Part shown: in pieces, positions 57,858 through 64,000 of the stretch
How the letters are laid out: every line of letters starts with the position of its first letter
How positions within the stretch are numbered: the stretch's first letter is position 1
Assembly (NCBI GenBank): GCA_963823165.1
Contig: CAWGKV010000018.1
Span: forward strand, 1 to 64,000
DNA from: Roseiarcus sp963823165
GTDB lineage: Bacteria > Pseudomonadota > Alphaproteobacteria > Rhizobiales > Beijerinckiaceae
Length of the DNA stretch: 64,000 nt
Direction of reading: 5' to 3'
Position numbers and translations under genes: made by a program
Notes under the pieces: model-generated
Database searches by the model: none
What the model was told of the DNA's origin: nothing
The model's input: only the letters and a program-made list of their open reading frames with translations

Positions 57858-60743
57858 ATGCCCATGTCTCGCAGTCATCGTAATCGGTCTCGAACCGAAC
57901 GTAATTCACGAGTCGAGCGCTTGCGTCCGCTGGCCGCCCTGCTGGCTGTCGGGCTTACCGCTCCGGCGTTCGCCGGTCCGTCGACCGAGTTTCCGACCTA
58001 TAAGGCCGGCCCCGTCGGGCAGCACTCCTGGGTGCTGGGCAACGGTCAGGTCATCACCCCGGCCGGCATCCAGGTCGCCCTCGGCCCCCGCGTCCGCGCC
58101 AAGGCCGTCGCGCTCAATCCCGATCTGAAGAGCCACACCGCCGCCGTCCTGACGATGGGCGCGTCCCAGGCCGTGGAAGTGTTCGACACCCGCACCGGCG
58201 TCGTCCTGCAGAACTATGTGCCCTCCTCCGGGGACTCCAGCGGCAGCTACAGCGGCATCGCCTATTCGGCGGACGGCAAGTCCATGTTGTTCAGCCAGGA
58301 CAGCAGCAACATCGCCATCGTCAAGGTGATGCCGACCGGCCTGTTCGACGCCGGCAGCGTCAGCGTCCCGCCGGACAACAGTTTCATCAAATGCTTCCCG
58401 AACAGCCCGATCGGCGACTACGGCCGGTCCTGCGGGACGTTCTATTCGACGAACACGTCCTATCCGGGGAGCCTCGCGTTTTCCAGCGACGGCAAGAGCG
58501 CATACGCTCTTCTGAACCAGAACAATACGCTCGCCAAAATCGATCTGGGCTCGATGAAGCAGGGCAAACAGATCCGCGTCGGCAACGCGCCGCACACCAT
58601 CGTGGTCACCGCCGACGGCGGAACCGCCTACGTCAGCAACGAAGGAGGCCGGGCGGCCACCAAGAAAGACTTCCAGATTTACTCCGCCGGCACGCCGATC
58701 GTCGCCGACAATGTCAACGGCTCCTCGACCACCGGAACCGTTTCCGTAGTCAATCTGGCGACGATGAAAGTCGTCAGCGACATCGATGTCGGTTTGCACC
58801 CAACGGGTATGGCGATGTTCGGGTCGTCCCTGCTGGTCGCCAACACCTATAGCGACAGCATCTCGGTGATCGATACGGCCACCAACATGGTCTCGCGCAC
58901 GATCAGCCTGGCGCTGCCAATTCGTGTGCCGGGGCAACCTTCGCCCACCTTCATGCTTGGGCCGAACGCCATCGCCGTCGACGCCGCGCATGGCGTCGCC
59001 TACGTCGCTTTGTACAACGCCAACGCGATCGCGGTCGTCAACCTCAGCGGCGGAGCGACCAGCCCCGTGATGGGCTTGATCCCGGTGGCCTATGCTCCGT
59101 CCTCGATCGTGCTGGACGCGGCCAGCAATCAGTTGATCGTCGCCAACGACAAGGGCATCGGCACGCGTCTCTCGTACGAGAGGGACTATGGCGTCAGCGG
59201 CTATAACAGCCACCAGGACAGCGGAACGGTCAGCATCGTTCCGGCGCCCAATCCGACGACGCTGGCGAATTACACGAACAAGGTGTATGAGAACAACCAC
59301 TGGGATCTGAAGACGAATATCAATTCGGCCGGCGGAGGTAAGCCGACAACTCCTGCTGTCGCGATGCCGGCCAAGATCGGCGATCCGTCGCTGATCAAGC
59401 ACGTGTTCATGATCATCCGGGAAAACCGGACCTATGACCAGATCCTCGGGGATGTCGCGAAAGGCAACGGCGACCCCTCGTTGGCGGTGTTCGGCCCCTA
59501 CACGCCGAACGCGCACAACCTCGTGACCCGCTTCCCCCTGCTCGACAACTTCTATACCCCGAGCCGGCAGTCTGCCGATGGGCACCAGTGGATCGTCGAG
59601 GCGATGGCGCCCTATGCCGACGACATCCAGTCGCCGGACTGGGTGCGCAGCTATCCCGGCGGCAACGCCGGCGACGCGCTCGCCTACCAGAAGAAGGGCT
59701 TCCTGTTCCAGGAGGCGGTGGACAAGGGCCTTTCGCTCAAGATCTACGGCGAATATGTCGAGAACGACTATTGGTGGCCCGGCGGCGAGCCGAGCTGGTG
59801 TCAGTTCTACGCTGATTCGCAGAGTTTCGAGGCCGGCTCCGAAAAGGCGCTCATGTACCAGAGCGCCCTCATCGCCGAGTCCTCGATCCCGGTGGTGGAG
59901 CAGCACCTGATCAAGAACTTCCCGCAGTTCGACCTGAACATCCCCGACCAGTGGCGCACTGACATTTGGTGGCAGGACTTCAACAACGACGTCAAGGCCG
60001 GCACGGTGCCCGCCCTCAGCATCCTGTGGATCATGGACGACCACACCGGCGGGCCGCCGGAGCCGTTCGCCGAACAGGCCGACAACGACCTCGCCGTGGG
60101 CCGCATCATCGACACCATCAGCCACAGCAATGTGTGGAATTCGTCGGCGATCTTCATCGAGGAGGACGACTCGCAGAACGGCGTCGACCACGTCGACGGC
60201 CATCGCAGCCCCGGCTACGTCGTCAGTCCCTACGTGGTTCAGAATGGCCCGACTGCGAAGACCTACTACACGCAGTTCAACATGACCCGCGCGATCGAGC
60301 AGATCCTCGGCCTGCCGCCGATGAACCAGTTCGACCTCGTGGCCACGCCGATGAACGACATCTTCGTCACGGGGACGCCGCCCAAGGCGAATTTCGCGCC
60401 CTTTAACCATCTGCCGAGCCCCATCGACCTCACCACAGGCGCGAATTGCGGTTCGCCGGCGGCGTCAGCGACGGCATCGACGGCCGACGCGAAAGCCGCT
60501 CGAGCGCAGACGGCCTGGACGGCCTGGAAGAAAGAGACCTTCGCCGGCAAGGCGGCGCACACGCCCGACGTCGTCGACGAGGACGTGCTCAACCATTATG
60601 ACTGGTACGCGGCGCACAACTATGCGACGCCCTATCCCGGCGAGACAAAAATTCGCTTGCCGCAGGAGTTCAGGAACGCGCTCGCCCGGTCGATGCAAGG
60701 CCCGTCCTCTCCGGCCCCCGACGACGACGGCGACGGCCTCTGA
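57858..60743 (+). CDS. secreted beta-propeller phosphoesterase (YncE/acid-phosphatase-like)
   Basis: A 961-residue exported protein. A basic N-region leads into the signal peptide LRPLAALLAVGLTAPAFAGP. Residues about 60-470 are YVTN-type beta-propeller repeats, such as GTVSVVNLATMKVVSDIDVG and SISVIDTATNMVSRTISLAL. From about 515 a PF04185 phosphoesterase domain follows: FMIIRENRTYDQILGDVAKG, SADGHQWIVEAMAPYADDI and FIEEDDSQNGVDHVDGHRSP, which contain metal-type Asp/His/Glu residues. GAGGAGAGA precedes the ATG at 57858. It likely hydrolyses phosphate esters outside the inner membrane, with the TonB receptor downstream as partner. Confidence 0.88.
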   Translation: MPMSRSHRNRSRTERNSRVERLRPLAALLAVGLTAPAFAGPSTEFPTYKAGPVGQHSWVLGNGQVITPAGIQVALGPRVRAKAVALNPDLKSHTAAVLTMGASQAVEVFDTRTGVVLQNYVPSSGDSSGSYSGIAYSADGKSMLFSQDSSNIAIVKVMPTGLFDAGSVSVPPDNSFIKCFPNSPIGDYGRSCGTFYSTNTSYPGSLAFSSDGKSAYALLNQNNTLAKIDLGSMKQGKQIRVGNAPHTIVVTADGGTAYVSNEGGRAATKKDFQIYSAGTPIVADNVNGSSTTGTVSVVNLATMKVVSDIDVGLHPTGMAMFGSSLLVANTYSDSISVIDTATNMVSRTISLALPIRVPGQPSPTFMLGPNAIAVDAAHGVAYVALYNANAIAVVNLSGGATSPVMGLIPVAYAPSSIVLDAASNQLIVANDKGIGTRLSYERDYGVSGYNSHQDSGTVSIVPAPNPTTLANYTNKVYENNHWDLKTNINSAGGGKPTTPAVAMPAKIGDPSLIKHVFMIIRENRTYDQILGDVAKGNGDPSLAVFGPYTPNAHNLVTRFPLLDNFYTPSRQSADGHQWIVEAMAPYADDIQSPDWVRSYPGGNAGDALAYQKKGFLFQEAVDKGLSLKIYGEYVENDYWWPGGEPSWCQFYADSQSFEAGSEKALMYQSALIAESSIPVVEQHLIKNFPQFDLNIPDQWRTDIWWQDFNNDVKAGTVPALSILWIMDDHTGGPPEPFAEQADNDLAVGRIIDTISHSNVWNSSAIFIEEDDSQNGVDHVDGHRSPGYVVSPYVVQNGPTAKTYYTQFNMTRAIEQILGLPPMNQFDLVATPMNDIFVTGTPPKANFAPFNHLPSPIDLTTGANCGSPAASATASTADAKAARAQTAWTAWKKETFAGKAAHTPDVVDEDVLNHYDWYAAHNYATPYPGETKIRLPQEFRNALARSMQGPSSPAPDDDGDGL

Positions 60744-60776
60744 GCCGAGCCGCACTTCACGATCGAACTGAAAGAG

Positions 60777-60799
60777 CCCTCCCCGGCAGGGGAGGGTTT
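60777..60799 (+). terminator. hairpin between the phosphoesterase and TonB receptor genes
   Basis: CCCTCCCC-GGCA-GGGGAGGG is a perfect eight-base-pair stem followed by TTT. It lies 34 bases after the phosphoesterase stop. It would reduce read-through into the receptor gene or serve as an internal processing site. Confidence 0.65.
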
Positions 60800-60938
60800 C
60801 TCGACGCCGGCGACCCGAGTGGACGGACAAGCGATCTGCAAGACAAGCTCGCTGTCCGGGCGCTAACCTCCTCATCTTCAACCTCCCCCTTTCCGCGAAA
60901 AGGCGGAAGCTCGTGCGTAGACTGGAGTTTCGAGCGTT

Positions 60939-63287
60939 ATGCGCAAATACGTCCCGCAGGGCCCGGCGGCTGGCCTCCTCTTGGTCGCGAGCATCGGCGG
61001 CGCATATGCGCAGACGGCGATGACATCGTCCTCCGACGCTGAGCCGATCGTCCTGCCGCAATTCAACGTCGTCGCCACGACTCCGATTCCGGGTTCCGGC
61101 GTGAACCCCGACAAGATCCCGGCGACGACCTACGTCCTCGACCCGCAGGATATCGATTTCAGCGGCGTGCCGAGCCTCACGAACGCCATCACGCGGGAGA
61201 TCCCGAGCACGACGGTCCAGGACGTCGACGGCAATCCCTTCCAGCCGGACATTATTTACCGCGGCTTCATCGCGTCCCCGGTCGCGGGCACGCCTCAGGG
61301 CCTTGCGGTCTATGTCAACGGCGCCCGCTTCAATGATCCCTTCGGCGACACGGTGAACTGGGACCTGATTCCCGCGGTCGCGATCCAAAGCGTCACCGTC
61401 CAATCGTCCAATCCGCTGTTCGGCTTGAACGCGCTCGGCGGCTCGGTGAACGTCCAGCTGAAAAACGGCTTCACTTTCCAGGGCGGCGACTTCTCGACCT
61501 ATGCCGGCTCCTACGGCCGGCTGGGGTCGAGCCTGGAGTACGGCAAGCAGGTCGGCGACTATGCGGTCTACGGGTCGGCCGAATTCATCCATGACGGTGG
61601 ATTTCAACCGACCGGCTCCTCTCAGATTTCGCGCGGCTTTCTGGATCTGGGTTGGCGAGGGCCGGCGTCCGAGCTTCATCTGGACATCACCGGGGCCAAC
61701 AATTGGCTAGGCAATCCGGGCGCGTCGCCTGTGCAGGCGCTCCAGGCCAATCTCGGCAACATTTTCACGGCGCCCAACACCGTTTACAATCAGTATTTCG
61801 GGCTGAACCTGCACGGAACCTACGCCATCGACCCGAAAATGTCCGTCCAGGGCGTGGCGTACTTTCACAATTTGGACCAAAGGGTCCCGAACGGGACCAC
61901 GGTCGACGTATCGCCGTGTAACGACGGCTCCGGATACATCTGCAATGGCGACGGATCCTACGTGACCGGCCCTGGCGGGACGCCGGTCTCCGACCTCTGG
62001 AACGGCGGCCCCTATTCGGGACTGAGCTCGCAGACCCTGAACGCCCGCGCCTATGGCGCGTCGTTGCAGCTGACGGACACCAGCGACCTCGCCTGGCGGC
62101 CCAATCATCTGGTGGTCGGCGCGAGTTTCGACGGGTCGGACAGCGTTTTCTCCGGCGAAACGTTCATTGGCGGCTTTGATCCCAATACAAGGGAGTTTCT
62201 CCCGCCTGGGGTTGTCCAGGTCCAGCCGGACGAAGGCGTCAATCCCGTCAAGGTTCAGGACATCAATCAGTACTACGGCGTATTCGGTCAGGACATCTTG
62301 ACCTTGTTCCCGAAGCTGGATCTGACCCTGGCCGGCCGGTACAACTACGCGCAGATCAATCTTTCCGACCAGTTTGGCGGCCCGGTCAACGGAAACAACG
62401 CCTTCGCACATTTCAATCCGATGGCCGGGTTGACCTACCGAGTGACGCCATGGCTCCAACTCTATGGCAGCTATGCGGTCACCAACCGGACGCCCACGCC
62501 GCAGGAATTATCCTGTTCGAGCGCCGCCAACCCATGCTCGCTGTTGAACTTCTTCGTCGGCGACCCGCCGTTGCAGCAGGTCGTCGCCACGACGTTCGAA
62601 GTCGGGGCTCGCGGCGATTTCGGCAGGTCCGCCGACGGCGGCCGCTGGAGCTGGAACGCCGACCTCTATCACACCGTCAACAACAACGATCTCGTCTATG
62701 AAACAACGACGTATAACCCGAACCTCGCCTATTATGTCAACGCGGGGAAGACCCTGCGACAGGGCGTCGAACTGACGCTGCACTACGATACGCCGGTTCT
62801 GCACGCGATCCTCGGTTACGCCTATACGGACGCGACTTTCCAGTCGCCGCTCCTGCTCGGCAGCGCCTCCAATCCGATGGCCGACGCCAACGGCAACATT
62901 CCGGTCCTGCCTGGAAACCACATCCCGGGCGTACCGCTCAACCGCCTCACAGGGCAGGTGGATTACAATATCACGGACAAATGGATTGTCGGCGGTTCGG
63001 CGAGCTATCAAAGCAGCTTTTGGGCCTATGGCGATGAGGCCAATCTCACCTCGCCGCTCAGCGGGTTTTGGCTCGCGAACTTCCATACGTCCTACAAGGT
63101 CACCGACAAGATCACCATTTTCGGCCTGATCAACAACCTGTTCGATGCCCGCTATTACACTTATGGAACATTCGGTCCGGTTTCGGCCGTGCCCTGGCCG
63201 AACGTGCCGGGCGGAGTCACGAGTGCGGCGACGGCCGTTCCGGGAAGGCCTTTCTCGGCCTACGCAGGGCTCACGATCACATTCTGA
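60939..63287 (+). CDS. TonB-dependent outer-membrane receptor
   Basis: A 782-residue outer-membrane barrel. The N-terminus KYVPQGPAAGLLLVASIGGA with YAQ is a signal peptide. FNVVATTPI about 20 residues later is TonB-box-like. The plug domain includes VSGN-type DVDGNPFQPDIIYRGFIASP and NPLFGLNALGGSVNVQLKNG. The C-terminus ends in Phe (AYAGLTITF), the barrel-assembly signal. Ligand unknown. Its position 195 bases after the phosphoesterase suggests uptake of a phosphorylated or phosphate-released compound. Confidence 0.92.
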   Translation: MRKYVPQGPAAGLLLVASIGGAYAQTAMTSSSDAEPIVLPQFNVVATTPIPGSGVNPDKIPATTYVLDPQDIDFSGVPSLTNAITREIPSTTVQDVDGNPFQPDIIYRGFIASPVAGTPQGLAVYVNGARFNDPFGDTVNWDLIPAVAIQSVTVQSSNPLFGLNALGGSVNVQLKNGFTFQGGDFSTYAGSYGRLGSSLEYGKQVGDYAVYGSAEFIHDGGFQPTGSSQISRGFLDLGWRGPASELHLDITGANNWLGNPGASPVQALQANLGNIFTAPNTVYNQYFGLNLHGTYAIDPKMSVQGVAYFHNLDQRVPNGTTVDVSPCNDGSGYICNGDGSYVTGPGGTPVSDLWNGGPYSGLSSQTLNARAYGASLQLTDTSDLAWRPNHLVVGASFDGSDSVFSGETFIGGFDPNTREFLPPGVVQVQPDEGVNPVKVQDINQYYGVFGQDILTLFPKLDLTLAGRYNYAQINLSDQFGGPVNGNNAFAHFNPMAGLTYRVTPWLQLYGSYAVTNRTPTPQELSCSSAANPCSLLNFFVGDPPLQQVVATTFEVGARGDFGRSADGGRWSWNADLYHTVNNNDLVYETTTYNPNLAYYVNAGKTLRQGVELTLHYDTPVLHAILGYAYTDATFQSPLLLGSASNPMADANGNIPVLPGNHIPGVPLNRLTGQVDYNITDKWIVGGSASYQSSFWAYGDEANLTSPLSGFWLANFHTSYKVTDKITIFGLINNLFDARYYTYGTFGPVSAVPWPNVPGGVTSAATAVPGRPFSAYAGLTITF

Positions 63288-63317
63288 GGCTCGCCGTCCC
63301 CGCGTCGAATCCGCTTG

Positions 63318-63461
63318 TTTCGTCGAATGTTTCCGCTGTTCCGCCCGCAGCGGGGAGTGCAATCAGGAGAGTTTTGCCGGAGAAGCTGCAGCCGGCGGGC
63401 CGATTTGGCGAACTCCGCTGTTTTGCCGCCGTTGCCAGCGGATCCGGACCGGCCGGATCAA
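63318..63461 (+). repeat. dispersed repeat copy B (pair with 1376-1537)
   Basis: Same blocks and orientation as copy A: TTCCGCTGTTCCGCC near 63330, then GAAGCTGCAGCCGG, CCGATTTGGCGAA, CTCCGCTGTTTT and GCGGATCCGGA in order. The central spacer is about 20 bases shorter than in copy A. Confidence 0.75.
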
Positions 63462-63694
63462 GCCTCAGGCGCTCGCATAGGCGGCTCGCCGAGGGGCTGG
63501 GTGCGCCGCGCGCGAGGCTATTAACCACACCGGCAAAAAGCCTCCGCTCCTTCGTTGACAAAGCCAACTCGTCGTACCACTTTTGTTCCCTTTTGAGGCA
63601 AATGTCCATGTCCGGTGTCGTGCGCGCGTTCGACCGCTATTACAGCCTGCCGGAACGAGGCCGCCCTCAAACTGCGTCGGGCTCGGAAACTCTC

Positions 63695-63784
63695 CACATC
63701 TGGCGTAAGCCGTTGAAAACGCGAGAATCACGAACGGATCTGGCTTCCCCTGGCGTTCCTTTTGCTTCCCCTGGCGTTCCTTTG
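63695..63784 (-). repeat. 21-bp minisatellite with conserved tail, copy B
   Basis: On the minus strand two 21-base units (63784-63764 and 63763-63743) with CGCCAGGGGAAGC are followed by GATTCTCGCGTTTTCAACGG and CTTA. Copy A at 31549-31680 shares the unit length, the GCCAGGGGA core and the tail. A third, degenerate unit lies at about 63785-63805. Confidence 0.65.
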
Positions 63785-63912
63785 ACTTCCCATGGGCGCG
63801 CGGTTCCCTTCCCCGGGGGGCCGGCGGCCTTCCCGCTGCGTTCCAGGACGTTCCGCCGGCTCGCGGATAGCGCCAAAGCCCGCGGCGCTCCGCCCGGCGA
63901 ACCGCCCGCGCC

Positions 63913-64000
63913 TCAGCACTCGATGAAATTCACCGCCAAGCCGCCCAGGCTCGTCTCCTTGTATTTCGACTGCATATCGGCCCCTGTCTGGCGCATGGTC
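63913..64000 (-). CDS. L-serine ammonia-lyase, C-terminal end (partial)
   Basis: Only the last 28 residues are inside the window: TMRQTGADMQSKYKETSLGG and LAVNFIEC, then a stop. This TG-DM--KYKETS-GGLA ending with Cys is diagnostic of iron-sulfur L-serine dehydratases (SdaA family), where the C-terminal tail reaches the active site. The rest lies beyond the window. Confidence 0.8.
   Translation of the reverse strand, partial: TMRQTGADMQSKYKETSLGGLAVNFIEC

Larger units (their letters stand above)
63288..63912. other. repeat-rich intergenic region at the window end
   Basis: Contains dispersed repeat copy B (63318-63461) and minisatellite copy B (63695-63784, minus). A frame from an ATG at about 63607 on the plus strand runs through these repeats and the window end, and I judge it non-coding. 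Confidence 0.5.

Noticed and set aside
57906..60410. 834-residue open frame on the minus strand
   Set aside because: Opposite the phosphoesterase/propeller gene. The encoded residues are Arg/Asp/Val/Gly-rich shadow sequence without domains.
1..64000. tRNA, rRNA or known riboswitch genes
   Set aside because: I looked for tRNA-like arms, rRNA core sequences and common riboswitch motifs in the intergenic gaps and saw none. A covariance-model search would be decisive.

Overview
This 64 kb window is high-GC chromosomal DNA from an alphaproteobacterium, most likely of the order Hyphomicrobiales (Rhizobiales). The case rests on gene content and order: tpiA divergent from ppiD-trpE, type 2 argC, cinA beside a COQ10-like gene, and the prkA-yeaH-spoVR block. 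SPW-repeat and DUF2382 stress proteins, and promoter matches to the alphaproteobacterial general stress sigma factor EcfG, point the same way. I cannot name the genus. Most of the window is ordinary housekeeping and metabolism, interrupted by two accessory stretches (about 20.7-27.3 kb and 31.5-35 kb) rich in repeats and decayed genes.

Layout. 0-7 kb: a 79-bp tandem repeat, a small hypothetical gene, a frameshifted LysE exporter, a sugar kinase with a second LysE exporter, methylmalonyl-CoA epimerase, an SDR, and a berberine-bridge-type FAD oxidase divergent from an HxlR regulator. 7-19.4 kb: a membrane adenylate cyclase, trpE-ppiD, tpiA, an mqsRA toxin-antitoxin pair, secG, a COQ10-like gene, cinA, a Cys-rich micropeptide with an unknown secreted protein, and a hybrid histidine kinase with five PAS-like domains. 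19.6-27.3 kb: rplM-rpsI with a clear promoter, argC, a broken PEP-CTERM gene with a LuxR solo, a HAD phosphatase, an SPW-repeat protein, a PilZ protein, a lipoprotein and an IS200 relic. 27.3-31.5 kb: small hypotheticals, a YdcF-like protein, a frameshifted cysteine synthase, AlaX and a sulfurtransferase.

31.5-35 kb is an accessory graveyard. It holds a 21-bp minisatellite, two fragments of a phage terminase C-terminus, three tandem copies of a 260-281 bp palindromic repeat, a GIY-YIG nuclease gene and a His/Tyr-tailed secreted protein. 35-40.5 kb: HdeD, a coiled-coil protein, msrB, thiL, an inositol-monophosphatase-like gene, a frameshifted aldose epimerase and folD. 41.2-46.4 kb: prkA-yeaH-spoVR. 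46.7-52.1 kb: a fucose/arabinose-isomerase-like gene, a GntR fragment, a sugar ABC binding protein (frameshifted) and permease without an ATPase, and a TPR methyltransferase. 52.3-57.4 kb: two DUF2382 proteins, a cytochrome P450 and a TPR sulfotransferase. 57.4-64 kb: a secreted beta-propeller phosphoesterase, a TonB-dependent receptor, more repeats, and the 3' end of an L-serine ammonia-lyase gene running off the window.

The best systems-level signal is regulatory. Three exact GGAAC-N16-CGTT motifs and one near match lie correctly oriented upstream of prkA-yeaH-spoVR, the DUF2382 pair, the His/Tyr-tailed gene and the SPW gene, suggesting a local cluster of EcfG general-stress genes. A second theme is decay: five otherwise normal genes carry single-base frameshifts (one of them also a nonsense codon), so either assembly indels or real pseudogenization must be considered. 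I saw no tRNA, rRNA or CRISPR array, and no complete mobile element. I do not claim a wholly new biological system. The strongest leads are the stress regulon, the 21-bp minisatellite element with a conserved tail, the 3'-end duplications of housekeeping genes, and the phosphoesterase leader with mutually exclusive hairpins.
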